A DNA stretch of 64,000 nt, from positions 1,426,001 through 1,490,000 of the forward strand of contig CP115556.1 of the NCBI GenBank assembly GCA_030168595.1, in the 5' to 3' direction. Shown here one piece after another: positions 23,875-32,793 of the stretch. A program made the position numbers and the translations under genes. The notes below the pieces were generated by a model. That model was given only the letters and a program-made list of their open reading frames with translations, searched no databases and was not told the origin of the DNA. The stretch is from Methanomassiliicoccales archaeon LGM-DZ1 (GTDB lineage: Archaea > Thermoplasmatota > Thermoplasmata > Methanomassiliicoccales > Methanomethylophilaceae). Each line of letters starts with the position of its first letter. Position 1 is the first letter of the stretch.

Positions 23875-24303
23875 ATGTACGGCAAGATTCTCATCGCAGT
23901 CGACGGCAGCGAATCGAACAAGGCAGCGGTAGATCAGGGCCTCGGAATGGCCAAGATCTTCGGGTCCAAGGTCACCGCGGTCTCCGTGGCCGATCCGGGG
24001 CCGTCTTCCACCGTCCCCCGCGACAGCACGGCGGCCTACCGCAAGTCCATCCACGATGAATCCAGGTCCGCGCTCTGTTATGTCAAGGAGAAGGCGGATG
24101 CTCTGGGAGTGGATGCCGAATACAAGGTCGTCGAGGGGCATCCCAGCGAAGTGATCGTGTCGATGTCGGCGGATTTCGACCTCGTGGTGCTGGCCACCCT
24201 CGGCAAGACCGGGTTCCGCAGGCTGGCCCTCGGTTCGGTCGCGGAGACTGTCATCAGGTCTGCCAAGTGCACCGTGGTCGTCTGCCGCCCCTCGGAGAAC
24301 TGA
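23875..24303 (+). CDS. Universal stress protein (UspA family)
   Basis: A 142-residue single-domain UspA protein. It opens with KILIAVDGSESNKAAVDQGL and ends with the nucleotide-binding pattern LGKTGFRRLALGSVAETVI followed by CTVVVCRP, which fits the G-2x-G-9x-G(S/T) motif of ATP-binding members. These cytoplasmic proteins respond to stress, but no specific role can be read here. A paralogue lies at 30641-31099. A TATA-like TTTAATTC lies about 30 bases upstream of the ATG. Confidence 0.9.
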   Translation: MYGKILIAVDGSESNKAAVDQGLGMAKIFGSKVTAVSVADPGPSSTVPRDSTAAYRKSIHDESRSALCYVKEKADALGVDAEYKVVEGHPSEVIVSMSADFDLVVLATLGKTGFRRLALGSVAETVIRSAKCTVVVCRPSEN

Positions 24304-24348
24304 GGCCGGCCGCAGTTCCCTGCTGTATTATCTTAAAACGATCCGGAT

Positions 24349-24375
24349 CCTCGGACGGGCAGTGCCCGCCCGAGG
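24349..24375. terminator. Hairpin between convergent genes
   Basis: CCTCGGACGGGC (24349-24360) pairs with GCCCGCCCGAGG (24364-24375) around a 3-base loop, nearly perfect. It lies between the uspA stop and the stop of the minus-strand PFL gene. Confidence 0.5.
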
Positions 24376-24400
24376 CTGTTCCGGCAGATGTGCCGGACGT

Positions 24401-25765
24401 TCAGTTCTTGAAGCTGTGTATCGGCGCGGGGATCCTTCCGCCGCGGGCGATGAAGTCAAGGCATCCGTAGCGGTTGACCGGCATGATCTTCGCGCTCCCC
24501 AGGAGGCCTCCGAGCTCGATGGAGTCGCCGGCCCTCTTGCCGATGACCGGTATGACTCTGACGGCGGTGGTCTTCTGGTTGACCATCCCGATGGCCATCT
24601 CGTCGGCGATGATCCCGGAAATGGTGGATGCGGGGGTATCGCCGGGAATGGCGATCATGTCGAGGCCGACAGAGCATACGCAGGTCATGGCCTCGAGCTT
24701 CTCGAGGGTGAGAGCTCCGCAGGCGGCGGCCTCGGCCATGGATGCATCCTCGGTCACGGGGATGAACGCGCCGGACAGTCCGCCTACATATGAAGATGCC
24801 ATTATGCCGCCCTTCTTCACCTGATCGTTCAGGATGGCCAGCGCCGCCGTGGTGCCGGGGGCTCCGCAGCGTTCCATCCCCATCTCCTGGATGATGTCCG
24901 CGATGGAATCCCCGACGGCGGGGGTGGGGGCGAGGGAGAGATCCACGATGCCGAACGGGGTGTTCAGCCTCTTTGAGGCCTCTTTGGCCACCAGCTGGCC
25001 GACGCGGGTGATCTTGAACGCGGTCTTCTTGATGGTCTCGCAGAGGACCTCGAAGCTCTCCCCGTGCACCTTGGACACCGCAGTGCGGACGACGCCCGGT
25101 CCGGAGACGCCGACATTGATGACGCGGTCCCCCTCGGTCACGCCGTGGAAGGCGCCGGCCATGAAGGGGTTGTCGTCGGTGGGGTTGCAGAACACGACGA
25201 GCTTGGCGCAGCCGATGGAATCCCTGTTCTTTGTGGCCAGAGCGGTCTCTACGACCTTCTGCCCCATCAGCCTGACCGCATCCATGTCGATCCCTGTCTT
25301 GGTGGAGCCCAGGGATACGGACGAGCAGACGTGCTCGGTCTCGGCGAGGGCGTCGGGTATGGAGTCGATGAGGAGGCGGTCCGCCGACGTCATCCCCTTC
25401 TGGACGAGCGCGGAGTATCCTCCGAGGAAGTTGACCCCGACCTTCTGCGATGCCTTCTCCAGGGCCTTGGCGATCTCCACGAAATCTCCGGGGGTCTTGC
25501 AGGCGGGGGACCCGACGATGCCGATGGGGGTGACGGACACCCTCTTGTTGATCACCGGGATGCCGATCTCCAGGGCGATCTCGTCGCCGACCGAGACCAG
25601 GTCCTTCGCGCTGTCCGATATCTTGGAGTAGATGTTCTGGCACAGGTCGTCCAGGTCAGGTGTCATGCAGTCAAGGAGCGAGATCCCCATGGTGATGGTC
25701 CTGACGTCCAGGTTCTCTGCCGAGACCATCTGGTTGGTCTCGATGACCTCGTTCAGGTCTACCAT
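24401..25765 (-). CDS. PFL-family protein (DUF711 / UPF0210)
   Basis: A 454-residue protein of the UPF0210 family, distantly related to pyruvate-formate-lyase folds. Visible family segments are [88 protein letters not shown] and the C-terminal [21 protein letters not shown]0210 genes are typically next to a small ACT-domain UPF0237 gene, as here (4-base gap). The reaction is unknown; the ACT partner suggests control by an amino acid. It is the last gene of the minus-strand hom-cimA operon. Confidence 0.88.
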   Translation of the reverse strand: MVDLNEVIETNQMVSAENLDVRTITMGISLLDCMTPDLDDLCQNIYSKISDSAKDLVSVGDEIALEIGIPVINKRVSVTPIGIVGSPACKTPGDFVEIAKALEKASQKVGVNFLGGYSALVQKGMTSADRLLIDSIPDALAETEHVCSSVSLGSTKTGIDMDAVRLMGQKVVETALATKNRDSIGCAKLVVFCNPTDDNPFMAGAFHGVTEGDRVINVGVSGPGVVRTAVSKVHGESFEVLCETIKKTAFKITRVGQLVAKEASKRLNTPFGIVDLSLAPTPAVGDSIADIIQEMGMERCGAPGTTAALAILNDQVKKGGIMASSYVGGLSGAFIPVTEDASMAEAAACGALTLEKLEAMTCVCSVGLDMIAIPGDTPASTISGIIADEMAIGMVNQKTTAVRVIPVIGKRAGDSIELGGLLGSAKIMPVNRYGCLDFIARGGRIPAPIHSFKN

Positions 25766-25769
25766 GGTC

Positions 25770-26045
25770 TCAGATCCTGTGCATCATGTTGAAAACGTCT
25801 TCGTGCTGGGCCTTGATGGAGCATCCGACCTTCTTGGCGATGGAGTCCAGGTCCTCGGTCAGCTGCGGGAACGATTTCGAGTACTTGTCGAGGTCGACGA
25901 TGAGCATCATGTTGATGTAGTCCTCGACGGTGGTCATGCTCAGGTCCAGGATGTTGATGTCGTTCTCTGCGAAGTAATTGCAGACGGCGGCGATGATTCC
26001 TGTGTGGTCCTTACCGACGAGGGTGACTACGGTTCTGCTGGTCAT
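25770..26045 (-). CDS. ACT-domain protein (UPF0237)
   Basis: A 91-residue protein consisting of one ACT domain: [38 protein letters not shown], with the glycine at the first strand-helix turn that forms the ligand site in this family, followed by a second strand and helix. UPF0237 is usually paired with UPF0210, which follows four bases downstream. The start overlaps the cimA stop (ATGA). It is likely an amino-acid-sensing partner of the PFL-family protein. Confidence 0.88.
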   Translation of the reverse strand: MTSRTVVTLVGKDHTGIIAAVCNYFAENDINILDLSMTTVEDYINMMLIVDLDKYSKSFPQLTEDLDSIAKKVGCSIKAQHEDVFNMMHRI

Positions 26046-27601
26046 TTGGTTCTCCCTTCCTTCTCTTTATACACGGCGTATTCGACCGAATCCAATAATG
26101 CGTATAGCGAAGCTTCTATAACATTTTCCGATACGCCAACTGTGGTCCAGCTGCGCACCCCGTCCGAAGTGGTTATCAGCACCCTGACGGTGGATGCCGT
26201 GGCGGCCTTGGCATCGAGGACGCGGACCTTGTAATCGGTCAGCTTCATGCTGTCGATGACTGGGAAGAAGCGCGAGAGCGCTTTACGGATGGCGTTGTTG
26301 AGGGCGTCCACCGGTCCGTGGCCGTCGGCGGCGGTGTGCTCCGTCTCCCCCCGCAGGTCGGAGACCTTGATGCTGGCCTCGCTGGTTATGCCCCCGCCGG
26401 CGCCTGCATCGATGAAGAGGCGGAATCCGTCGAGGCGGAAGGCCGGCCTCAGCTCTCCGCGCATCTTCCTCACCAGGAGCTCGAAGCTGGCATCGGCGCC
26501 TTCGAACTGGTATCCCTCAGCCTCCAGGCCCTTGACGCGGTCGGCGATGGCGCCGGAGTCGGCGCCCTCCTCGATCCCGAGCTCGCGGAGCTTCTCGGCG
26601 ATGCTCGCCTTCCCGGCCATGTCGGAGACCAGCACGCGGCGGGAGTTCCCGACCGAGGACGGGTCGATGTGCTCATAGGTGCGCGGGTCGCGGACCAGGG
26701 CGGAGACGTGCATCCCGCCCTTGTGCGCGAAGGCGTCCTCGCCCACGAACGGCAGGCCCGGAGGGCGGACGAGGTTCTCCACGTCGGCGATGCCGGCGGA
26801 CAGCTGGGTCAATCTCTTCAGGTCCACGCCGAGGTCCATGCCCATTTTGGTCCCCAGGATCCCGGCGACGGTGCAGAGGTCGGCGTTCCCGCAGCGCTCC
26901 CCTATCCCGTTGACCGTTCCCTGGACCATCTCCGCGCCGGCCTTGACGGCGGCGACGGAGACCGCGGCGGCGAGGCCGCAGTCGTTATGGGCGTGAATGC
27001 CGACGGGGGCATCGAACTCTCCCGAGACCTTCTTCACGATCTCGGATACGCGGTCGGGAAGGGTCCCGCCGTTGGTGTCGCAGAGCACAAGCCAGTCGGC
27101 GCCTGCCGATACGGCCGCCCCGAGGCACTGCATCGCGTAGCCGGGGTTGGCGGCGTACCCATCGAAGAAATGCTCAGCATCGAACACGGCCTCTTTGCCC
27201 CTGTCTTTCAGGAAGCGGACGGAGCCGGAGATCATCTCCAGGTTCTCCTCCAGGGTCGTGCGGAGCGCCTTCTCGACATGGAAGTCCCAGGTCTTTCCGA
27301 ACACGGTGCAGACGGTGGCCGGCGACGAGGCGAGGGCGGACAGGCAGGCGTCCTCGCTCTCCGGCACCCCAGCGCGGCGGGTGCTCCCGAAAGCGCAGAG
27401 CCTGGACCTTCTCAGTTCCGGCGGGTCTCTGAAGAACTCATCGTCGACAGGGTTGGAGCCCGGCCATCCTCCTTCGATGTACGGTATCCCGAAGGCGTCA
27501 AGCCGGCGGGCGACCTCGCGTTTGTCGGCGGCGGAGAACGATACTCCGTCCCCCTGGGCCCCGTCGCGGAGGGAAGTATCGTAGAGCCAGACGTCAGGCA
27601 T
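26042..27601 (-). CDS. cimA: (R)-citramalate synthase
   Basis: A 519-residue protein of the HMGL/LeuA superfamily, matching the long citramalate-synthase subtype. It starts with WLYDTSLRDGAQGDGVSFS, has YIEGGWPGSNP, and metal-site motifs LCDTNGGTLP, GIHAHNDCGLAAAVSVAAVKAGAEMVQGTVNGIGERCGNADL and the HKGGMHVSA loop. The C-terminal 130 residues form the LeuA allosteric dimerisation domain. It condenses acetyl-CoA with pyruvate to citramalate, giving 2-oxobutyrate for isoleucine without threonine deaminase. It overlaps hom upstream by 8 bases and the ACT gene downstream by 4. Confidence 0.9.
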   Translation of the reverse strand: MPDVWLYDTSLRDGAQGDGVSFSAADKREVARRLDAFGIPYIEGGWPGSNPVDDEFFRDPPELRRSRLCAFGSTRRAGVPESEDACLSALASSPATVCTVFGKTWDFHVEKALRTTLEENLEMISGSVRFLKDRGKEAVFDAEHFFDGYAANPGYAMQCLGAAVSAGADWLVLCDTNGGTLPDRVSEIVKKVSGEFDAPVGIHAHNDCGLAAAVSVAAVKAGAEMVQGTVNGIGERCGNADLCTVAGILGTKMGMDLGVDLKRLTQLSAGIADVENLVRPPGLPFVGEDAFAHKGGMHVSALVRDPRTYEHIDPSSVGNSRRVLVSDMAGKASIAEKLRELGIEEGADSGAIADRVKGLEAEGYQFEGADASFELLVRKMRGELRPAFRLDGFRLFIDAGAGGGITSEASIKVSDLRGETEHTAADGHGPVDALNNAIRKALSRFFPVIDSMKLTDYKVRVLDAKAATASTVRVLITTSDGVRSWTTVGVSENVIEASLYALLDSVEYAVYKEKEGRTK

Positions 27602-28601
27602 GCCCGCGCCTCTCGTCCAGAATGGCGATGAGGTCGCTGAGGATTGCGGAGGCGGTCTCGATCTTACCGGCCCCTCTGCCGGTGATGGTGATGGGCCCGG
27701 CCAGGTCTGCTTCGATCTGGGCGATGTTCAGCGTCCCGCTGATGCTGAGCGGATGGCCGACAGGTATGAGCCTGGGACTTACTTCCAGCTTGGTCTCGGA
27801 CACCTCTCCGATGAGGCGTATGACCATGTTGTGGGATGCGGCCTGGGCAACGGCCTCGGCCGTGATCTTGCTTATACCGGTGATCTTGACGTCGTTCACG
27901 GTGACCTTCTTGTGGAAGACCGAGTTGGCGAGGATGGTGACCTTGGCGGCGGTGTCGTAGCCTTCGACGTCGTTGGTCGGGTCGGTCTCCGCATAACCGA
28001 GCTGCTGGGCTTCCTTGAGCGCCTGCTCGTAGGGCTGCCCTTTGTCCATCTTGCTGAGTATGTAGTTGCAGGTCCCGTTGAAGATCCCGCGGATGGAACG
28101 GATGTGCTCCCCCACGAGGTTCTCGTGGCAGAGGTTGATGATCGGCATGGCGCCGCCGACGGTGCCCTCGAAGCGGAACTTGCAGCCGTTCTTCCTGGCA
28201 AGCCCGATGAGCTCGCAGAACCTCAGTGCCAGCGGGCCTTTGTTCACCGTGATCACATCCTTCCCGGATTCCAGGGCGCGGGTGATGTTCTTCAGCCCCG
28301 CACCGCCGGTCTTGATGTCAGTCGGCGTGACCTCGATCAGCATATCGTAGTCCGTCCGGGAGAGCAGCTCGGCAGAGTCGGAGTATCCGGTCTTGCCTAC
28401 GGATCCGGTCTCCTTCTTCCGGTCTATAAGGGCCTGCAAATCCAGGCCTTCCGGGTCCGCCGCATATGTCCTCGAATCCATGGCGAGGACGATCTGCGGC
28501 ATCTCCCCGTAGCGGCCGGTGAGGAAATCCCTTCTCCTGAGGAGGACCTCGGCGACCCCCTGGCCGACGGTGCCGAAGCCGGAGACGGCGATCTTAATCA
28601 A
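27594..28601 (-). CDS. hom: Homoserine dehydrogenase
   Basis: A 335-residue NAD(P)-dependent dehydrogenase reducing aspartate semialdehyde to homoserine (threonine and methionine branch). The best start is the TTG at 28601, overlapping the preceding stop by 8 bases, because it gives MIKIAVSGFGTVGQGVAEVL with the Rossmann glycine loop directly at the N-terminus; no ATG is available nearby. Further motifs are VITVNKGPLAL, FRFEGTVGGAMPII, GIFNGTCNYILSKM and the catalytic YAETDPTNDVEGYDTAAK. It lacks a C-terminal ACT domain; the separate ACT-like gene immediately upstream probably provides regulation. Confidence 0.92.
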   Translation of the reverse strand: MIKIAVSGFGTVGQGVAEVLLRRRDFLTGRYGEMPQIVLAMDSRTYAADPEGLDLQALIDRKKETGSVGKTGYSDSAELLSRTDYDMLIEVTPTDIKTGGAGLKNITRALESGKDVITVNKGPLALRFCELIGLARKNGCKFRFEGTVGGAMPIINLCHENLVGEHIRSIRGIFNGTCNYILSKMDKGQPYEQALKEAQQLGYAETDPTNDVEGYDTAAKVTILANSVFHKKVTVNDVKITGISKITAEAVAQAASHNMVIRLIGEVSETKLEVSPRLIPVGHPLSISGTLNIAQIEADLAGPITITGRGAGKIETASAILSDLIAILDERRGHA

Positions 28602-29097
28602 AGCCCAGCCCCCTGATGAGCATGAGGCCGTCCCTTTCCGAGGATGAGAAGAGGAACCTGTCGAGCTTGTCGCGGTCCTCATGGTCCCTGAGTTCAGCGG
28701 TGATGAGCGCCGTCCTCGAGTCGTCGGCGGAGTTTTTCGAGGTGTACGAAACATCCACGCTCTCGAAGTCGACAATTTTCGAGGCATTGTCGATGATGTC
28801 GTCCACGTATGCCGCCCCGAACTTGCCGAGGAGCATGTACTCGGCTGTGACCGTCTCGTAGACGGAGCCGAGCTTCGAGATGACGATGTCCTTGGACCTC
28901 CAGATGGCCTTAAGCTGGTCCAGCTCGCGGGTGGTCGAAACTTCGAAGGTAACGCTGACCAGGATCCTGTTGTTGACCTTCTGCTCGCGGTCGTGGACGA
29001 CGCCCACGATGTTCCCGTCGACCATGGATATGGGCTCGAGGGACCCGACCAATTGGCCGGGGAGATCGCGGACGTACAGTTCGGCATTAACCATCAT
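28594..29097 (-). CDS. ACT-like regulatory protein
   Basis: A 167-residue protein with an ACT-type first half (NAELYVRDLPGQLVGSLEPISMVDGNIVGVVHDRE, then VSVTFEVST) and a second alpha/beta half. GAGGTGA lies six bases before the first ATG at 29097, which decides the start. It is the first gene of the operon with hom and cimA and overlaps hom, so it is most likely the detached regulatory subunit for homoserine dehydrogenase. That role is inferred from position. The operon's promoter region lies just left of the IS element. Confidence 0.75.
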   Translation of the reverse strand: MMVNAELYVRDLPGQLVGSLEPISMVDGNIVGVVHDREQKVNNRILVSVTFEVSTTRELDQLKAIWRSKDIVISKLGSVYETVTAEYMLLGKFGAAYVDDIIDNASKIVDFESVDVSYTSKNSADDSRTALITAELRDHEDRDKLDRFLFSSSERDGLMLIRGLGFD

Positions 29098-29154
29098 GGG
29101 GGCTCACCTCTTCGGTAACAGGCGTGTATGGCAGAGGGCATATTAAATAAGTGA

Positions 29155-29162
29155 CAGGAAGG
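29155..29162. repeat. Target-site duplication of the IS element (left copy)
   Basis: CAGGAAGG here is repeated exactly at 30499-30506, immediately outside the two inverted repeats. Eight bases is the usual duplication length for ISL3-family elements. Confidence 0.8.
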
Positions 29163-30498
29163 GGTTCTCTTTCATTTTGAGTGGAAACGATTTGGGGAAG
29201 GAACGCGCTCACCTCGGAGCCCCGTACAGATCCACTTTGCCTCTGGCACCGGTGAGATAACAAACGGCTATCAGGTTCTCGACCCGCTTGAATCCCCTGG
29301 CGCGCCTCTTGATGAGGGAGATCAGCGAGTTGGTCCCCTCCAGGAGGGCGTTGGACATCCCGGTGGAGAACCACCGGAGTATCCCCTCGATGTTCGCCTC
29401 CACGGTCTTGGCCAGCCTGGCGAACGGGCGGAAGCCCGAGCGCCCGGCCCAGGAGACCCATCCCAGGAGATGGTCCCTCGCGATGTCGGCATCCCCCATC
29501 GAGTACACCGACACCAGCGACTCCTTGAGCCTGTACGCATGGCCCAGTTCCTCGTTGTCCTCGCAGATCCTGTCCCTCAGCTCCTTCTCCCCGTCGGTCA
29601 GGCTGCCGGAGTTCCGGACCATCATGTACTTGACCTTCATGCGGTTGACCGCCAGCTTCATCTTCCCGAAGTTCACGTCGTTCATGGCGTCGTTGGCCAG
29701 CTTCACGAGGTGGAACCTGTCGAAGGTTATCCGCGCCCTCTTGAAGTAGCGCCCGATGCCTGAGACGTACGCCGCTCCGAAGTCGCAGGTGAAATCGGCG
29801 ATGTTCGCCGCACGTCCCCCGTGCTCCGTCAGGAAATCCCTGAACTCCCCGACGGCGCCGGAGCCTTTGCCGGGGGTCACGAAGAGCACCCGATGCCGCA
29901 CGATGTCCGCGAAGACGGTCACGAACGCATCGTGGCCGGAGAAGCACTTCTCGTCGACACCGACCGCCGTCACGTGCGACAGGTCCATGCCTTCCACCAA
30001 CTTCCTGGCACTGTGCCTCACAAGGCGCCATATGCGGTTCGCGTCCTCGTGTATGAGGGCGGCCGCCGCGGATACCGCCATCTCCCTGCACATGGCCATG
30101 ATCATGGACTCCATGGAGAGGGTGAAGTGCGAGTGGGGGCGGGCCCACGGGACGTCCGCCCTCCTGACGCCGCAGTCCGGGCAGTCCGTGCGCGGTATCC
30201 GCGCATGGATGTACAGGCGCCTGGACACGACGTCCAGGCTCCTCCAGGCCCTCTCCGGAGTACGGTCGTGTATCCGGCACATGCGCCCGCACTGCGGACA
30301 GGGCATACAGCTCCCGGGCGGCACCTCCACCCGCAGGTGGTCGTCCAGCTCCCCTCTCGCGTTCGGTTCGCTCCAGAACTCGGTCGCTTTCCAGGGAGGC
30401 ACCAGTCCCAGGTGCTCCCCCATCATTTCGCATACGTCCATCGGACGTTGTACCGCGTTCCTTCCCCAAATCGTTTCCACTCAAAATGAAAGAGAACC
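29163..30498 (-). mobile_element. Complete ISL3-family insertion sequence
   Basis: A 1336-base element bounded by perfect 45-bp inverted repeats (29163-29207 and 30454-30498) and an exact 8-bp direct duplication. Its single transposase gene is intact. The identity of both ends and of the duplication points to recent insertion. It sits between the divergently oriented hom operon and a uspA paralogue and may separate either from part of its promoter. Confidence 0.9.
29209..30480 (-). CDS. ISL3-family transposase
   Basis: A 423-residue transposase. The N-terminal zinc finger is CMPCPQCGRMCRIHDR...TDCPDCG (about residues 58-105), typical of ISL3. A helix-turn-helix region follows, then the DDE-type catalytic domain: the first Asp in AVGVDEKCF, the second in ITFDRFHLVKL, and the Glu in NALLEGTNSLISLIKRRARGFKRVENLI. 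No stop or frameshift is visible, so it is probably active. The ATG lies inside the right inverted repeat, and the promoter may come from that repeat. Confidence 0.92.
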   Translation of the reverse strand: METIWGRNAVQRPMDVCEMMGEHLGLVPPWKATEFWSEPNARGELDDHLRVEVPPGSCMPCPQCGRMCRIHDRTPERAWRSLDVVSRRLYIHARIPRTDCPDCGVRRADVPWARPHSHFTLSMESMIMAMCREMAVSAAAALIHEDANRIWRLVRHSARKLVEGMDLSHVTAVGVDEKCFSGHDAFVTVFADIVRHRVLFVTPGKGSGAVGEFRDFLTEHGGRAANIADFTCDFGAAYVSGIGRYFKRARITFDRFHLVKLANDAMNDVNFGKMKLAVNRMKVKYMMVRNSGSLTDGEKELRDRICEDNEELGHAYRLKESLVSVYSMGDADIARDHLLGWVSWAGRSGFRPFARLAKTVEANIEGILRWFSTGMSNALLEGTNSLISLIKRRARGFKRVENLIAVCYLTGARGKVDLYGAPR

Positions 30499-30640
30499 CA
30501 GGAAGGGGCCCGCAGCTTCTTGTCCTGTGGGCCTTCCTTCCCTGAATGTGTTCGGTATTTCCATTGTTTCACTGAATTGTCGGACACGGCTCCGTTCAGG
30601 GATGGTTTGATATCCGCGTATCGGATATCATGCTCCGAAT

Positions 30641-31099
30641 ATGACCGAAGAAACCAGCGCAACACCGCTCTTCAAGAGAATCCTCATCGCGGTCGACGGG
30701 AGCAACAGCAACCATGCCGCCGTCGATACCGGCCTCGCCCTTGCCAAGCGCCTCGGGTCCAGTGTGACCGCGCTCTGCGTCTTCGACATCGGCAGCTACG
30801 GCAACTATGCCTCCTCAGACGGCAGCAGCCAGGAGCGCGACTACATCATAAAGATCTCCGAGGAGTCCCTCGAGTACATCATCCAGAAGGGGAAGGAGAT
30901 GGGGGTCTGCGTCACGCCCAAGATCGTTTCGGGCCATCCGTATGAGGCCATCGTCGCCGAGTCCGAGAATCACGACCTTGTGGTGACCGGGACCCTGGGA
31001 CGCACCGGCATGAGGCGGGCCATCATCGGTTCCGTCGCCGAGAAGGTCGTCAGGCTGTCCAAGTGCCCCGTCCTGGTCTGCCGCAGCCCCGAGGACTGA
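30641..31099 (+). CDS. Universal stress protein (UspA family), second copy
   Basis: A 152-residue UspA paralogue of the protein at 23875-24303. It has ILIAVDGSNSNHAAVDTGLALAKRLGSSVTALCV at the start, GHPYEAIVAE in the middle and the ATP-binding GTLGRTGMRRAIIGSVAEKVV near the end. An N-terminal extension of about 11 residues precedes the first strand. It is a single-gene unit; the insertion sequence ends 142 bases upstream of its start, so its control region may have been altered. Confidence 0.9.
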   Translation: MTEETSATPLFKRILIAVDGSNSNHAAVDTGLALAKRLGSSVTALCVFDIGSYGNYASSDGSSQERDYIIKISEESLEYIIQKGKEMGVCVTPKIVSGHPYEAIVAESENHDLVVTGTLGRTGMRRAIIGSVAEKVVRLSKCPVLVCRSPED

Positions 31100-31163
31100 T
31101 CCTGCCGAGAGGCCGCCCCATACGCGGCCCGGCAGGGCCTGTGCCCGCCGGTAACACGGGCAT

Positions 31164-31183
31164 AGGTTAATCTTATTATCCAA
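31164..31183 (+). promoter_or_regulatory. Promoter of the F430 gene cluster
   Basis: GGTTAATCTTATTATCCAAG lies 19-38 bases before the cfbC start. The spacing implies a leaderless or nearly leaderless transcript. Confidence 0.45.
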
Positions 31184-31201
31184 GCGGTCATAACTCGACG
31201 C

Positions 31202-31999
31202 ATGCGCAGGATCGCCGTGTACGGCAAAGGCGGCATCGGCAAATCTACGACGTCCTCCAACGTCTCCGATGCTCTGGCCGAGAAGGGCCTCAGGGTCATG
31301 CAGATCGGGTGCGACCCGAAAGCGGATTCTACGCGCCTGCTCACCGGCACGGAGAGGCCGGCCACCGTCCTCCAGAAGATGAGGGACGGAGGGGAGCTGG
31401 AACTCGATGACATCGTCGCCGAGGGGAGGCACGGCGTCCTCTGCGTGGAATGCGGAGGCCCCAGGCCCGGTATGGGGTGCGCGGGAAGGGGGATCATGGC
31501 CGCCTTCGCGGAGCTCGAGAGGCTGGACGCCATGGACGTCTGCCGCCCGGACGTCATCGTGTACGACGTCCTCGGCGATGTCGTCTGCGGAGGCTTCGCG
31601 ATGCCCATAAGGAACGGCTACGCCAGGGACGTTTTCGTCGTCACCTCCGGCGAGATGATGTCGCTCTATGCGGCGAACAACATCGCCGAGGCCGTCGCCG
31701 GGTTCAGGGAGGACGGCTATGCTAGGTTCGGGGGGCTCATCCAGAACTCCCGCGGCGTGGCCGGGGAGGACGGACTGGTGGACAGGGCGGCGGCCGAGAT
31801 GGGGTCCCGCACGGTCTACCGCGTCCCCAGGAGCCCGACCGTGCAGGAATGCGAGGCCCGGCTCACCACTGTGGTGTCCGGCGCCCCGGAGTCCGCCCAG
31901 GCGGACGAGTACAGGAAACTGGCGCAAACGCTTTACGACCTGTCCGAGGATGTCGCCGGCGCCATGCGCCTGGGTCCTCCCGGAGGATGTGATTGCTGA
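31202..31999 (+). CDS. cfbC: Ni-sirohydrochlorin a,c-diamide reductive cyclase, NifH-like subunit
   Basis: A 265-residue NifH/BchL-type ATPase and the reductase of the CfbCD complex, which performs the six-electron reduction and lactam cyclisation in coenzyme F430 synthesis. The P-loop is GKGGIGKST (residues 8-16). The two cysteines that hold the shared [4Fe-4S] cluster between subunits are C93 in MGCAGRG and C129 in [10 protein letters not shown]. It is shorter than nitrogenase NifH at the C-terminus. It starts the cfbC-A-E-D-B run and its stop overlaps the cfbA start. The presence of CfbD three genes on excludes true nitrogenase. Confidence 0.93.
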   Translation: MRRIAVYGKGGIGKSTTSSNVSDALAEKGLRVMQIGCDPKADSTRLLTGTERPATVLQKMRDGGELELDDIVAEGRHGVLCVECGGPRPGMGCAGRGIMAAFAELERLDAMDVCRPDVIVYDVLGDVVCGGFAMPIRNGYARDVFVVTSGEMMSLYAANNIAEAVAGFREDGYARFGGLIQNSRGVAGEDGLVDRAAAEMGSRTVYRVPRSPTVQECEARLTTVVSGAPESAQADEYRKLAQTLYDLSEDVAGAMRLGPPGGCDC

Positions 32000-32781
32000 T
32001 GGCAAAGGGTATACTTGTTGCAGGGTACGGAACCAGGAAAGGGAACCTCGAGGAGGTCATGGAGAAGCAGGCCGCGAGGATGAGGGCCAGGGGGATCCCC
32101 GACGTTTACATCGGGTACTTCCGCGTGAGCTCTCCGTCTATCCCCGAGGCCATGGAGAAGATGGTCGCCGCCGGCATCGACGATGTCCTCGTCATCCCCT
32201 ATTATATCGCCGAGGGGAAGATGACCCGCACCCTGATCCCGGAGAAGCTGGGCCTCCCGTGCTCTTACGGTGTCACCGAGAAGTTCGGGAAACCGGTAAA
32301 AGTACGCACCGCCCCCGCTTTCGGCGCCGGCGACCTGCTCGCCAACATCCTCTGCGACAAGCTTGCCGATGCGGGCGCTTCCAAGGACGACGGAATCCTC
32401 GTGCTGGGACACGGGACCCTGGACCCCCTGTCCGGCAACACCGAGGCCGTTGCGGACGCCGAGGAAAGACTGAAGAGGTACGGGTTCAGGAACGTCGCCC
32501 ACGCGTACAACGAGTTCAACGAGCCCAGCGTCGCGGACGCGGTCGCAGAGCTCGTCTCCAAGGGAGCGGACCGCATCGTCGCCGTCCCGATGTTCATCGC
32601 TATGGGCCTCCACCTCGGCGAGGAGATCCCGGAGCAGATCGGCATCCCGCCGTACTCCCCCGGAGGAGACATCGAGGCCGGCGGCCGCAGGGTCCATGTG
32701 GATTATCTCAGGCCGGTCGAGGACGACCCCCGCCTGTGCGATGTGATGATCAAGCTTGCCAGGGATTTCTACGGTATGTGA
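31999..32781 (+). CDS. cfbA: Sirohydrochlorin nickelochelatase, two-domain form
   Basis: A 260-residue CbiX-type chelatase that inserts nickel into sirohydrochlorin, the first dedicated F430 step. ATG 31999 overlaps the cfbC stop. CfbA is usually a single domain of about 130-145 residues working as a homodimer. Here two such domains are fused. The second keeps both metal-site histidines (H138 in VLGHGT and H205 in AMGLHLGEEIP). The first has lost both (Y10 in VAGYGT and M75 in AEGKMTRTLIP). A single active face per fused dimer is inferred. Confidence 0.85.
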   Translation: MAKGILVAGYGTRKGNLEEVMEKQAARMRARGIPDVYIGYFRVSSPSIPEAMEKMVAAGIDDVLVIPYYIAEGKMTRTLIPEKLGLPCSYGVTEKFGKPVKVRTAPAFGAGDLLANILCDKLADAGASKDDGILVLGHGTLDPLSGNTEAVADAEERLKRYGFRNVAHAYNEFNEPSVADAVAELVSKGADRIVAVPMFIAMGLHLGEEIPEQIGIPPYSPGGDIEAGGRRVHVDYLRPVEDDPRLCDVMIKLARDFYGM

Positions 32782-32793
32782 GGTACAGGGAAC

